Positions 9,086-16,932 are shown, counted from the first letter of the stretch. The stretch: DNA of 64,000 bases from Curvibacter delicatus NBRC 14919 (GCF_001592265.1 NZ_BCWP01000002.1:110072-174071), one strand, 5' to 3'. Translations and numbers: made by a program. The notes: generated by a model from the letters alone, not told the origin.

Positions 9086-9727
9086 CTACCAGCGCAACAC
9101 CCGGGGCCCCAGCAGCGCGCCGGCCAGCGTCGGCATGGCGATGCCCAGCACGTACCAGATACCGATGAAGGGCACGGCCGACTCCGGGCAGTGCAGCGCA
9201 TAGACCAGCGCACTCAGCGCCCCGGCCAACAGACCGGCGCCAGCGCCGGCCAGCGTCAGACGGGTCGGGGCCAACCCCTTCATGGTCCAGAGCGTTGCCG
9301 CCAACAGCGGCAGCGAGATCAGCGCGATGTTGAAAGGGCAGGTCTTCCAGGTCGTCCCGAAAATGAGGTCGGCGCGTTGCGCCGGCTCCGCATCAAACAG
9401 CACCGCGGCCGCAGCCAGCCACAGCAGCAGCACCGGCGCGGCCAATGCCATCCAGATGCCGGTCAGCCGCATGCCAGGCCGGCCCAGCCGTTCGGTTGCG
9501 ACAAAACCGGCCAGCGCGAGACTGCCCGCAAAGACCAGCTTCATCCAGAACAGCCATCCCGCCATGGCCTGCGCCAAGTCATGGCGAATGCCGAACGTGA
9601 CGGCCATCACCAAGGCAGCGGCCGGCACACTCCAGCCCAGGGCCACGGCAAAGCGCCGGCCCACCGCATTCACAGGCACTGGATCGGCACTGGCCGCCAG
9701 CAGCGAAACAAGTTCATCGGTCTTCAT
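9086..9727 (-). CDS. nrsF: NrsF/DUF1109-type anti-sigma factor
   Basis: A 213-residue integral membrane protein with about six hydrophobic helices after a short cytoplasmic N-terminus beginning [12 protein letters not shown]. This matches the DUF1109 family, whose Caulobacter member NrsF holds ECF sigma factor SigF at the membrane until metal or oxidative stress releases it. Conserved-looking cysteines occur at TCPF and LHCPES. The gene overlaps the upstream sigma-factor gene by ATGA (9724-9727), so the two are co-translated. Confidence 0.85.
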   Translation of the reverse strand: MKTDELVSLLAASADPVPVNAVGRRFAVALGWSVPAAALVMAVTFGIRHDLAQAMAGWLFWMKLVFAGSLALAGFVATERLGRPGMRLTGIWMALAAPVLLLWLAAAAVLFDAEPAQRADLIFGTTWKTCPFNIALISLPLLAATLWTMKGLAPTRLTLAGAGAGLLAGALSALVYALHCPESAVPFIGIWYVLGIAMPTLAGALLGPRVLRW

Positions 9728-10299
9728 GCAATTCCCCTGATTTTGGCCGCCAGCGCCTTCAGGCCCCGGTGCACGCCGATCTTGATGGCCGACTCCGACA
9801 TGCCCGTGAGCTGCGCCGCCTCCACCACCGACAGGCCCTCCAGCTTGACGTGCACGATGGGCAGGCGCTGCCGCTCGGGCAGACCGGCCAGCAGCTTGTT
9901 CAGGTCCTTGCGGGCCTCGTCTGCCTCGGTGTCGGACACGGCAAAGAGCTCGTGCTCGTCGTCCAGCGGATCGGTCAGGGCCTCGCGCGACGTGTGGGTC
10001 CGCAACAGATCAACCAGCTTGTAGCGCGCGATCGCGTGCACCCAGGCGGTCAGGGGCAGGTCGAGGCGGTAGGTGTGTCGCTGGTTGTGCACGGCGAGCA
10101 ATGTTTCCTGCACGAGGTCCTCCACTTCGTCGGGGCGCTGAAAAAGCCGCTTTCTGAAATACGCCCGCAAATGCGCGCTCAGCGCTTTCAGGAAGCGGTG
10201 GTAGGCGGCGGCATCACCGTCCAGCCCCTGCACCAGCAACTCGCGCAACTGGTTTTCGCTGGTCGCGAACCGAACATCTCTTTCTTCTATTCGTTCCAT
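9724..10299 (-). CDS. ECF sigma factor, SigF-like
   Basis: Up to 191 residues with sigma-70 region 2 ([24 protein letters not shown], with the DLVQET core) and region 4 (LPERQRLPI...[19 protein letters not shown]). Its partner is the NrsF-like anti-sigma factor encoded directly downstream, and it should transcribe both itself and the divergent oxidoreductase genes. The ATG at 10299 lies between the -35 and -10 elements of the predicted autoregulated promoter (10315-10290), so it cannot be the start on that transcript. TTG at 10248, just before the conserved [16 protein letters not shown] segment, would give a protein that begins where I expect family members to begin. Confidence 0.88.
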   Translation of the reverse strand: MERIEERDVRFATSENQLRELLVQGLDGDAAAYHRFLKALSAHLRAYFRKRLFQRPDEVEDLVQETLLAVHNQRHTYRLDLPLTAWVHAIARYKLVDLLRTHTSREALTDPLDDEHELFAVSDTEADEARKDLNKLLAGLPERQRLPIVHVKLEGLSVVEAAQLTGMSESAIKIGVHRGLKALAAKIRGIA

Positions 10300-10315
10300 A
10301 GCGGCTTCAGGTTAC
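10290..10315 (-). promoter_or_regulatory. SigF-type ECF promoter for the sigma/anti-sigma genes
   Basis: On the minus strand GTAACC (10315-10310) is separated by exactly 16 nt from CGAA (10293-10290). This equals the SigF -35/-10 pattern GTAACC-N16-CGAA that I recall from Caulobacter. It implies autoregulation of the sigma-factor operon. Confidence 0.7.
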
Positions 10316-10357
10316 AGCGTGCCGAAAAAAATATTTCGCCGGACTTTGCTGAGAACT

Positions 10358-10383
10358 GTAACCCGCAGCCAAGTTCCGACGAA
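10358..10383 (+). promoter_or_regulatory. SigF-type ECF promoter for the cytochrome b561/oxidoreductase genes
   Basis: GTAACC at 10358-10363, then exactly 16 nt, then CGAA at 10380-10383. It is the same pattern and spacing as the divergent promoter on the other strand 43 bp away. The next start codon is 10439, leaving a leader of about 50 nt with a GGAG site at 10426. Confidence 0.75.
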
Positions 10384-10438
10384 CTACCCCTCAAGCAGCG
10401 GCATTCCGCCCGCCTGGCAATCCATGGAGTCTCTTTTG

Positions 10439-11035
10439 ATGCGTTCACAGACAGAGGTCGTTCACCCCGCCTGGTTGCGCGCCACGCACTGGCTCAATGC
10501 CCTGGCGGTGGTGGTTCTCATGATGAGCGGCTGGCGGATCTACAACGCCACGGCCTTCCTCGGCTTTGCGTTTCCCAAAGGTATCACCCTGGGCGGCTGG
10601 CTGGGCGGGGCGCTTCAGTGGCACTTTGCCGCCATGTGGCTGCTGGCGGGCAATGGGCTGTTGTACCTGGGCTTCAATCTGGCCAGCGGGCGCCTGTGGC
10701 ACCGGTTCTTTCCCCTGTCCCCGCGCGCCTTGCTGGCCGACCTGCTGGCAGCCCTCCAAGGCCGGCTGGCCCATGCCGACCCGCAGCATTACAACGCGGT
10801 GCAACGGCTCGCTTATCTGTTTGTGATGTTGGACAGCGTCCTGCTGGTGCTGTCCGGCCTGGTGCTCTGGAAATCCGTGCAGTTCCCGCTGCTGCGCGAA
10901 CTGATGGCCGGTTATGAAGGCGCCCGTCGGGTCCACTTCTTCGCCATGGCGGCACTGGCCGCGTTCGTGGCCGTTCATCTGGCGATGGTGGCGCTGGTGC
11001 CGCGCACGCTACTCCACATGCTCCGCGGCCGCTAA
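10439..11035 (+). CDS. Cytochrome b561 family membrane protein
   Basis: A 198-residue protein with four or five transmembrane segments and heme-ligand-type histidines in HPAWLRATHWLNALAV (near 9-17), LQWHFAAMWLL and RRVHFFAMAAL. It likely passes electrons from the quinone pool to the molybdoenzyme encoded next (12 bp downstream), as MsrQ does for MsrP, although it belongs to the b561/FdnI-like group rather than MsrQ. The start ATG 10439 has a GGAGT site nine bases upstream and gives the typical N-terminus; ATG 10319 upstream would precede the SigF promoter and is disfavoured. Confidence 0.85.
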   Translation: MRSQTEVVHPAWLRATHWLNALAVVVLMMSGWRIYNATAFLGFAFPKGITLGGWLGGALQWHFAAMWLLAGNGLLYLGFNLASGRLWHRFFPLSPRALLADLLAALQGRLAHADPQHYNAVQRLAYLFVMLDSVLLVLSGLVLWKSVQFPLLRELMAGYEGARRVHFFAMAALAAFVAVHLAMVALVPRTLLHMLRGR

Positions 11036-11047
11036 GGAGGGCACGCC

Positions 11048-11833
11048 ATGACCACCCGCCCCACACCCACCACGTCCGCCTGGCGCATCGACGGCGATGC
11101 CGTCCTGAAAGAAGCCGTGCAACGCATCGGCCAGACCGCGCGACGCGATTTCCTGCGCCGCTCACTCACACTGGGCGGCCTGACCATGCTCAGCGGTTGT
11201 TCGCTGGTTGATGAAAGCAGTGTTGAAACGGCACTGACCAGAATTTCGCGCCTGAACGACGATGTGCAGGGCTGGCTGTTTGACCCCAACCGGCTGGCGC
11301 CGACCTACCCCGAGTCGATGATCACGCGCCCGTTTCCCTTCAACGCCTATTACGGCGAAGATGAGGTCCGGGCCATCGAGGAAAGCAGCTACCGCCTTGA
11401 AGTGACGGGTCTGGTCGCCGACAAGCGCAAATGGACGCTTGCCGAACTGCGCGCCATGCCGCAGACCGACCAGGTCACCCGCCACATTTGCGTGGAGGGC
11501 TGGAGCGCCATCGGCAAGTGGGGCGGCGTGTCATTCGGCAGCTTTCTGCGCCAGGTGGGCGCCGACCTCAGCGCCAAGTACGTGGGCTTCAAATGTGCCG
11601 ACGACTATTTCACCAGCATCGACATGCCCACGGCACTGCATCCGCAAACCGTGCTGGCGCTGACCTACGACGGCCAGCCCCTGCCGCCCAAGTACGGCTT
11701 CCCCATGAAATTGCGCATGCCCACCAAGCTGGGCTACAAAAATCCAAAACACATTCAGGCGATTTTCGTCACGAATACCTACCCCGGAGGCTACTGGGAA
11801 GACCAGGGGTACAACTGGTTCGGAGGCAGCTGA
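11048..11833 (+). CDS. Tat-exported molybdopterin-dependent oxidoreductase (MsrP/sulfite oxidase-like)
   Basis: 261 residues. A twin-arginine signal RRDFLRRSLTLGG (about 36-48) ends in the lipobox-like LSGC, and the mature part is a sulfite oxidase-fold molybdopterin domain. The probable molybdenum ligand is the Cys in RHICVEGWSAIGKWGG. No C-terminal dimerisation or heme domain is present, so it resembles the YedY/MsrP catalytic subunit, which repairs oxidised periplasmic methionines; the true substrate here is not shown. An AAGGAGG site precedes the ATG. Co-transcribed with the cytochrome b561 gene under the SigF-type promoter, fitting an oxidative or metal stress response. Confidence 0.88.
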   Translation: MTTRPTPTTSAWRIDGDAVLKEAVQRIGQTARRDFLRRSLTLGGLTMLSGCSLVDESSVETALTRISRLNDDVQGWLFDPNRLAPTYPESMITRPFPFNAYYGEDEVRAIEESSYRLEVTGLVADKRKWTLAELRAMPQTDQVTRHICVEGWSAIGKWGGVSFGSFLRQVGADLSAKYVGFKCADDYFTSIDMPTALHPQTVLALTYDGQPLPPKYGFPMKLRMPTKLGYKNPKHIQAIFVTNTYPGGYWEDQGYNWFGGS

Positions 11834-11903
11834 GCCTGACCGCTCAGACGCCCTGAAAAATCGGCACTAACGCCATCTCATCATCACTTCAATGGAGTTC
11901 ACT

Positions 11904-12155
11904 ATGAAAACGATCAGCTCGACCCTTTTGGCTGTCACCCTGCTGCTGGCCGGCAGCGGCGCCTTTGCGCAAGACGCGATGAAGAAGGACAGCATGGCCA
12001 AGGATGCCATGACGAAAGACACCATGGCCAAGGACGCGATGGGCAAGGACAGCATGAAAAAAGACGCCATGACCAAGGACAGCATGGCGAAAGACAGCAT
12101 GAAAAAGGACAGCATGGCCAAGGACGCCATGGGCAAGGATGCGATGAAGAAATAA
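11904..12155 (+). CDS. Pentapeptide MXKDX repeat protein, secreted
   Basis: 83 residues: a Sec signal peptide (MKTISSTLLAVTLLLAGSGAFA) and then an almost pure array of about a dozen M-x-K-D-x pentapeptides (MKKDS, MAKDA, MTKDT, MGKDS and so on). This architecture is the small family annotated as pentapeptide MXKDX repeat proteins; its function is unknown. ATG 11904 is preferred over 11892 because a GGAG site sits at 11893. It follows the molybdoenzyme by 70 bp. Alternating Met and Lys/Asp would make a soluble, methionine-rich periplasmic chain that could be an MsrP-type substrate or metal-binding buffer (inference). Confidence 0.85.
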   Translation: MKTISSTLLAVTLLLAGSGAFAQDAMKKDSMAKDAMTKDTMAKDAMGKDSMKKDAMTKDSMAKDSMKKDSMAKDAMGKDAMKK

Positions 12156-12163
12156 GTCTGTCA

Positions 12164-12221
12164 GGCAAGGGGCCGGAGCAAGCCGTTCTTCACACGGCGA
12201 ACGCTCCGCCGCCCCCTTGCC
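12164..12221. terminator. Hairpin between convergent genes
   Basis: An imperfect inverted repeat pairs GGCAAGGGG...CGGAGC at the left with GCTCCG...CCCCTTGCC at the right. It lies between the converging MXKDX gene and the Cys-rich gene and could end transcription from either side, although no strong T-run follows. Confidence 0.4.
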
Positions 12222-12230
12222 CCGCCGGGC

Positions 12231-12593
12231 CTACTTGGTCAGTGGTTTGCAGCGGCTGGCCTGTGCCGGTTCGCAGCCACCGGTGCAGACGGCTTGGGAA
12301 TAACGGTCCAGCGCTGCGCTGCCCCGCGGCTCGGTTGAGCACATTACATTGCCATCGCGCTCCATCACGCAGCGCCCGACACCGCACACCGCAGCGCCGT
12401 AGCGGTCCAGCACGGCATCGCCGCCGCTGCCGGAACAGTGGGGATCACCATAACGGTCATTGACGCAGCGGCTTTCGGCCGGGGCGCACAGTGTTTCGCC
12501 GTAGCGGGTGGTGACGCAACGGGCCTCGGCCGCCAGCGGCAGGCCCAGCCCCACGAGCAACACGGACAGCACACAAGACAGCGGGTAATTCAT
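12231..12593 (-). CDS. Secreted cysteine-rich repeat protein, unknown function
   Basis: 120 residues with a Sec signal peptide (cleavage likely after AAEA). The mature part is made of about five imperfect units of the form C-x3-RYG-x3-C: CVTTRYGETLC, CVNDRYGDPHC, VLDRYGAAVC, CVMERDGNVMC, ALDRYSQAVC. The even spacing of Cys suggests disulfides or metal binding in the periplasm. I do not recognise the family. It converges on the SigF-linked genes, and a decayed relative may sit at 8985-9060 on the other side of them. Confidence 0.75.
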   Translation of the reverse strand: MNYPLSCVLSVLLVGLGLPLAAEARCVTTRYGETLCAPAESRCVNDRYGDPHCSGSGGDAVLDRYGAAVCGVGRCVMERDGNVMCSTEPRGSAALDRYSQAVCTGGCEPAQASRCKPLTK

Positions 12594-12642
12594 GGTTGAC
12601 TCCTGAAGCGGGCCAGCTTTGGCAAGCTGGCCACCGGCAATT

Positions 12643-12695
12643 GCTACAAATTTTATAGCTGTTTGCGCATATTCAGCAAGCTCTGGAGGCCAAAA
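12643..12695 (+). repeat. Comamonad-type palindromic repeat, copy A
   Basis: Begins GCTACAAATTTTATAGCTG and continues TTTGCGCATATT...GGAGGCC. It matches the copies at 18652, 39788 and 50194 (minus) in the pattern GCTAY-N-AAA-N3-ATAGCTG followed by CGC and a GAGGCC-like end. This is the only intergenic copy in the window. Confidence 0.65.
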
Positions 12696-12707
12696 ACACC
12701 CTGAACC

Positions 12708-13202
12708 TCAAGCCGCGGCGCGCTTCAGGCCTGCGATGTCCAGCTTCTTCATCTGCAGCAGGGCCTGCATGACGCGGCGCGTTTTCGCCGGGTCGGGGTC
12801 TTGCACCAAGGTGGTCAGCAGCGTGGGCACCACCTGCCATGACAGGCCATAACGGTCTTTCAGCCAGCCGCACTGTTGAGCAGCCTCGTCGCCGCCGGCG
12901 CCAAGCCGCTCCCAGTAGTAGTCCACGTCGGCCTGGTCGGCGCAGTGGATCTGCAGCGAGACCGCTTCGTTGAAGCGGAACACCGGGCCGCCGTTCAAGG
13001 CCACAAAAGGCTGGGTGTCGAGCTCGAAGCCCACCGTCATCACCAAGCCCGCAGGCTGGCCGTGGATCTCCTGCCCGACATCGGGAAAACGGCTCACGCC
13101 GGTGATGCGCGAATTGGGAAAGATGCCGGTGTAGAACGCGGCGGCTTCTTCGGCCTGCTGGTCGAACCACAAGCAGGGCGTGATCTTGATCGGGTTCAGC
13201 AT
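12708..13202 (-). CDS. VOC family protein (PhnB/3-demethylubiquinone methyltransferase-like)
   Basis: 164 residues from the ATG at 13202 (GAAGGAGCC site upstream; a frame open nine codons further lacks one). It begins MLNPIKITPCLWFDQQAEEAAAFYTGIFPNS, the hallmark of the PhnB-like branch of the vicinal-oxygen-chelate fold, with later HCADQADVDYYWERL and YGLSWQVVP. The enzymatic activity of this branch is mostly undefined. It is the last gene of an ECF42 sigma-factor operon in which several members are VOC or SRPBCC proteins. Confidence 0.85.
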   Translation of the reverse strand: MLNPIKITPCLWFDQQAEEAAAFYTGIFPNSRITGVSRFPDVGQEIHGQPAGLVMTVGFELDTQPFVALNGGPVFRFNEAVSLQIHCADQADVDYYWERLGAGGDEAAQQCGWLKDRYGLSWQVVPTLLTTLVQDPDPAKTRRVMQALLQMKKLDIAGLKRAAA

Positions 13203-13247
13203 GGTGAGGCTCCTTCGTGATGAAGACACAAGAAACGGTGCAGACGC

Positions 13248-14540
13248 TCAGGCCCCGGCCTCGCCCAAGGTCTGCGCACGTTCCTGCAGCAGCTCGCGCT
13301 CGCGCAGGTTGTGCGTCAGCGTGGCGGCGTGTGCGAACTCGGCGCGCGCCTCGTCCAGCCGGCCCAGCTTGGCCAGCAGGTCGCCACGCACGCTGGGCAA
13401 CCACTGGTAGTTTTGCAGGGCACGGTCTTCGCGCAGCGCGTCGATGAGGGCCAGGCCAGCGGCCGGCCCGTAGGCCATGGCCACAGCGACGGCGCGGTTG
13501 AGTTCCACCACGGGTGACGGTGTGGTTTGCGCCAGCGCCTCGTACAGCGAGGCAATGCGCACCCAGTCGGTGTCGGTCGCCTGCACGGCGCGCGCGTGGC
13601 AGGCGGCAATGGCGCCTTGCAGCGCATAGGCGCCGAGCGACTGGCCCTGGGCGGCGCACAAGGCCTCGGCCCGCGCCAGCGCCGCCAGCCCGCGGCGGAT
13701 GAGCAGGTGGTCCCAGCGCGTGCGGTCCTGTGCCAGCAGCAGCACGGGGCGGCCACTGGCGTCGGTGCGGGCAGCAGTGCGCGAGGCCTGCAGTTCCATC
13801 AGCGCCAGCAGGCCGTGCACCTCGGGTTCGTCGGCGGCCAGTTCGGCCAGCATGCGGCCCAGGCGCAGGGCTTCGTCCACCAGGGCGGGGCGCATCCAGT
13901 CCTCACCCGCGGTGGCCGTATAGCCTTCGTTGAAGACTAGGTACACCACCTCCAGCACCGAGGCCAGCCGTTCGCCCAGCACGGCGCCGCGCGGCAGCTC
14001 GAAGGGCACACGCGCTTCGCGCAGGGTTCGCTTGGCACGCACGATGCGCTGCGCCAGCGTGGGCTCGCTCACCAGGAAGGCGCGCGCAATCTCGTGCGTG
14101 CTCAGGCCGGCCAGCAGCTTGAGCGTGAGCGCGGCGCGCATCTCGGCGCTGAGCACCGGGTGGCAGGCGGTGAAGATCAGGCGCAGCAGGTCGTCGCCAA
14201 TCTCGTCGGCACGCGCGGCGTCGAGCGCGTCCACGAAGTCGGGCACCACCAGCGCCTGCTGCGCTTCCAGGTCATGGCCGATCTGCTCGAACTTGCTGCC
14301 CTGCACCTTGTCGCGGCGCAGGCGGTCGAGCGCGCGGTTCTTGGCGGTGGCCATGAGCCAGGCACCGGGTTTGTCGGGCACACCCTCGGTGGGCCAGTGC
14401 TCCAGCGCCGCCACCAGGGCGTCCTGTGCCACCTCCTCGGCCTGGCCGATGTCGCGCAGCAGGCGCGCCACCGCCGCCACGATGCGCGCGGACTCAATGC
14501 GCCAGACGGCGGCAATGGCCTGGTGGGTGGCGGAGTGCAT
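13248..14540 (-). CDS. ECF42-type RNA polymerase sigma factor with C-terminal extension
   Basis: 430 residues. Sigma regions 2 and 4 lie in the first 190 (RIVAAVARLLRDIGQAEEVAQDAL; LSTHEIARAFLVSEPTLAQRIVRAKRTL), followed by a long helical TPR-like domain (LGERLASVLEVVYLVFNEGY onwards). This is the ECF42 architecture, in which the C-terminal domain replaces a separate anti-sigma factor. ECF42 genes are typically adjacent to DGPF/YCII-domain proteins, and two such genes lie upstream here. It is preceded by a VOC gene 15 bp away and followed by another 45 bp away. Confidence 0.92.
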   Translation of the reverse strand: MHSATHQAIAAVWRIESARIVAAVARLLRDIGQAEEVAQDALVAALEHWPTEGVPDKPGAWLMATAKNRALDRLRRDKVQGSKFEQIGHDLEAQQALVVPDFVDALDAARADEIGDDLLRLIFTACHPVLSAEMRAALTLKLLAGLSTHEIARAFLVSEPTLAQRIVRAKRTLREARVPFELPRGAVLGERLASVLEVVYLVFNEGYTATAGEDWMRPALVDEALRLGRMLAELAADEPEVHGLLALMELQASRTAARTDASGRPVLLLAQDRTRWDHLLIRRGLAALARAEALCAAQGQSLGAYALQGAIAACHARAVQATDTDWVRIASLYEALAQTTPSPVVELNRAVAVAMAYGPAAGLALIDALREDRALQNYQWLPSVRGDLLAKLGRLDEARAEFAHAATLTHNLRERELLQERAQTLGEAGA

Positions 14541-14555
14541 CAGGCGGTCGGGCGC

Positions 14556-14975
14556 TCAGGCCTGCGCCGGCGTGGCCGGGCAGGCGGCCATGTCCATGTA
14601 GGCCAGTTCCCAGATGTGGCCGTCCAGGTCTTCAAAGCCGTGCTGGTACATGAAACCGTGGTCTTGCGAGGCACGCGGCACCGTGCCGCCGGCGGCGCGG
14701 GCCTTGGCCACCAGTTGGTCGACCTCGGCGCGGCTGGCGCACGACAGGCAGATCAGCACCTCGGTGGTCTTGCGGGCGTCGGCCAGGGGTTTGCTGGTGA
14801 AGGTCTGGCAGAAGGGTTCGGTCAGCAGCATGACGTAGATGTCATCGCTGATGACCATGCAGGCGCCCTGCTCGTTGCTGAACTGCGGGTTGAAGCTGTA
14901 GCCCAGGGCGCTGAAGAAAGCCCTGGAACGCGCCAGGTCGCGCACGGGCAGGTTGACGTAGATCTGCTGGTTCAT
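14556..14975 (-). CDS. VOC family glyoxalase-like protein
   Basis: 139 residues with two beta-alpha-beta-beta-beta halves: MNQQIYVNLPVRDLARSRAFFSALGYSF and FEDLDGHIWELAYMD, ending in the usual D-x-x-G-x-x-W-E motif with its Glu metal ligand. It belongs to the lactoylglutathione lyase-like group with unknown substrate. Its ATG overlaps the stop of the upstream SRPBCC gene (ATGA, 14972-14975), so both are translated together in the ECF42 operon. Confidence 0.85.
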   Translation of the reverse strand: MNQQIYVNLPVRDLARSRAFFSALGYSFNPQFSNEQGACMVISDDIYVMLLTEPFCQTFTSKPLADARKTTEVLICLSCASRAEVDQLVAKARAAGGTVPRASQDHGFMYQHGFEDLDGHIWELAYMDMAACPATPAQA

Positions 14976-15454
14976 GCGAGTGCTCCCTGGTGAGTGGTGT
15001 GGGTGAGTTCCGCCTGCAGGCGGTCAAAGACCTGCTCATTGGCAGGCACGGCGTAGCGGGCCACGGCTTCGCGCGTGGCGGCGTCGTCGAATTGCATGCG
15101 CCAGCCCAGCCGGGTGCCGCCGGCCTCGTCGCTCAGCGTGATGTGCAGGTGGAAGTGCGGTGCATTCTCGTGCTCCAGCACGATACGCGCGGGTGCCTCA
15201 ATGGTGTGGAACACGCTGCGGTTGGGGTAGTCCTGCCCATCGGGGCCATGCATGGTGAAACGCCAGAGGCCACCAGGGCGGAACTCGCACAGTTCGAAGG
15301 TGTTGCGAAACCCCGCCGGCCCCCACCAGCGCGCTAGGCGCTGCGCATCGGCAAAGGCGGCCCAGAGCTGCTCGCGCGGCTGCGCGAAATGGCGGGTGCT
15401 GACAATCTCGCGCGCGGCTTGCGCCGCCGCAGTTTCTGTGGGTGATGTGCTCAT
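14972..15454 (-). CDS. SRPBCC (AHSA1/START-like) protein
   Basis: 160 residues from ATG 15454 with a GGGAGCACACC leader; a longer frame to 15487 would overlap the upstream gene without a ribosome site. The sequence FAQPREQLWAAFADAQRLARWWGPAGFRNT and GGLWRFTMHGPDG is diagnostic of the Activator-of-Hsp90-like branch of the SRPBCC hydrophobic-ligand fold. Family members of this type are common in ECF41/42-linked operons, with no defined ligand. Confidence 0.87.
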   Translation of the reverse strand: MSTSPTETAAAQAAREIVSTRHFAQPREQLWAAFADAQRLARWWGPAGFRNTFELCEFRPGGLWRFTMHGPDGQDYPNRSVFHTIEAPARIVLEHENAPHFHLHITLSDEAGGTRLGWRMQFDDAATREAVARYAVPANEQVFDRLQAELTHTTHQGALA

Positions 15455-15470
15455 GGTGTGCTCCCGTGCA

Positions 15471-15998
15471 TCAGGTTTTTTCGGCAATGGTCTTGAGGCT
15501 GGCCAGGCCGGCTTCGAAGTCGCGGCCGATCATGGCGTCCATGTTGATGAAGACGCCCATCAGCTTGGCGATGAAGGGGCAGTTGCCCTGCATGGCCCAG
15601 GTGACTTCGGTGGCGCTGCCGCGCGGCACCAGGGTGAAGTCGATGGTGTTGCTGGCCTGCATGGGCGCGCTCATGTCGAGCCGCATCGTCACCTGGGTGG
15701 GGGTGCTGGCGGTGATCTCCAGGCTGCCCTCGCCCACCTCCTTGTTGCCCTTGAACTCGTAACGCGCCCCCGGGCCGGCGGCCGGGCCACGGTAGCTGCC
15801 CTGCATGGCCGGGTCTTTTTTGTCGTAGGGGTTCCAGGTGTTGAACTGGTGCAGATCGTTGATGAGCGCGTGGAGCTTGTCCGGCGACGCCTGGATGACG
15901 ATGCTGCGCTGCAGGCTGAAACGGTCGGGCCGCGTGGCGGCAAACAGCAGCAGGCCGGCCAGGGCCAGCACGGCGATGATGAGGATGGTTCTGACCAT
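15471..15998 (-). CDS. Membrane-anchored SRPBCC / polyketide cyclase-like protein
   Basis: 175 residues: one N-terminal hydrophobic helix (MVRTILIIAVLALAGLLLFAA) and a START-like domain with FNTWNPYDKKDPAMQGSYRG and ATEVTWAMQGNCPFIAKLMGVF, the layout of small SRPBCC proteins annotated as polyketide cyclases. It likely binds a lipid-like molecule on the outer face of the inner membrane. It lies 12 bp after the DGPF gene and 16 bp before the next SRPBCC gene, inside the ECF42 operon. Confidence 0.83.
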   Translation of the reverse strand: MVRTILIIAVLALAGLLLFAATRPDRFSLQRSIVIQASPDKLHALINDLHQFNTWNPYDKKDPAMQGSYRGPAAGPGARYEFKGNKEVGEGSLEITASTPTQVTMRLDMSAPMQASNTIDFTLVPRGSATEVTWAMQGNCPFIAKLMGVFINMDAMIGRDFEAGLASLKTIAEKT

Positions 15999-16010
15999 GG
16001 TGCGCCTCCT

Positions 16011-16394
16011 TCAGCGGCCGACGCCGGCAAAGTCTTCCTCTTCGTAGAGGCGGCGCACCTCGATCTCGGCAGCCAAGCCCTCACCCACCGGGTTGGGGAA
16101 ACGGCGCGTCCACTCCAGTGCTTCGTCGCGCGAGCGCACCTGGATCAGGGTGTAGCCGGCAATCAGCTCCTTGCTTTCGGCAAAGGGGCCGTCAAGCACC
16201 TTGCGCTCCTTACCGTCGTAGCGGATGCGCCAGCCCTGCGAGCTGGGCGCCAGGCCCGAGGCGTCCAGCAGCACGCCGGCGCGGGCCAGCTCTTCGTGGA
16301 AGGTGCCCATCACGGCCATGAGTTCGGCCATATTGGGCGGGAAGACGCCGGCCTCCGACTGGGGCGTGGCTTTGACAATGATCATGTATCGCAT
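16011..16394 (-). CDS. DGPF/YCII-related domain protein
   Basis: 127 residues of the DGPF family: MRYMIIVKATPQSEAG, the signature VLDGPFAESKELIAGYTLIQV, and WTRRFPNP. The fold is a YCII/EthD-like ferredoxin dimer. DGPF proteins are genomic partners of ECF42 sigma factors; their reaction is not established. An AAGGAG site precedes the ATG. Confidence 0.88.
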   Translation of the reverse strand: MRYMIIVKATPQSEAGVFPPNMAELMAVMGTFHEELARAGVLLDASGLAPSSQGWRIRYDGKERKVLDGPFAESKELIAGYTLIQVRSRDEALEWTRRFPNPVGEGLAAEIEVRRLYEEEDFAGVGR

Positions 16395-16514
16395 CTCTGC
16401 ACTCCTTCATGGGGTTGTTCAGCCAAACACTGGCTTGCATTCCCACGACGAACGACGCGGCGCAAAATCGACAGCCCGGCAACTAGGTAAAAACCCTAGG
16501 CCAGCCGGCAGACC

Positions 16515-16874
16515 TCACGCGTCTTCGTAACACGGCCCGACGCCGCGCACTTCTACCGTGCACCACTCGGCCGCCGGGCATTGCCGGGCAATGGCCACGG
16601 CTTCGGCCCGGGTCGGGCAGTCGATCAGGAAAAAACCGCCCACCATTTCCTTGGCTTCGGCAAAGGGACCGTCCAGCACCTGGGCCTGGCCGTCGCGCAC
16701 CTGCACGCGCACGGCACTGGCCTGCGAGGCGAGCGACTCGACCGCCAGCAGCTGGCCGCGTGCCTGCAGTTCTTCGGCAAAACGCTGCATGCGTGCGTAC
16801 ACCTCGCGGCCTTCGGCCTCGGTGCGTGTGCGCCGCTGGCCGGGCGGCTCCATCATCAGCAGCATGTAGGGCAT
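16515..16874 (-). CDS. DGPF/YCII-related domain protein (second copy)
   Basis: 119 residues and a paralogue of the downstream DGPF gene: MPYMLLMMEPPGQRRT, VLDGPFAEAKEMVGGFFLIDCPT and CPAAEWCTVEVR. A CAGGAG site lies before the ATG. It is the first gene of the ECF42 operon as laid out here, separated from the second DGPF gene by 120 bp that contain no further gene. A second, more diverged DGPF copy suggests heterodimer or substrate diversification (inference). Confidence 0.87.
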   Translation of the reverse strand: MPYMLLMMEPPGQRRTRTEAEGREVYARMQRFAEELQARGQLLAVESLASQASAVRVQVRDGQAQVLDGPFAEAKEMVGGFFLIDCPTRAEAVAIARQCPAAEWCTVEVRGVGPCYEDA

Positions 16875-16932
16875 GGAAACTCCTGGGTGGGCCGGTGGGC
16901 CCGGCCAAGTTGATTGTCAGGCGGCAAGCATA

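Noticed and set aside
11960..12155. Tandem 15-bp-like repeats
   Set aside because: They are the codons of the MXKDX pentapeptides, not a noncoding array.
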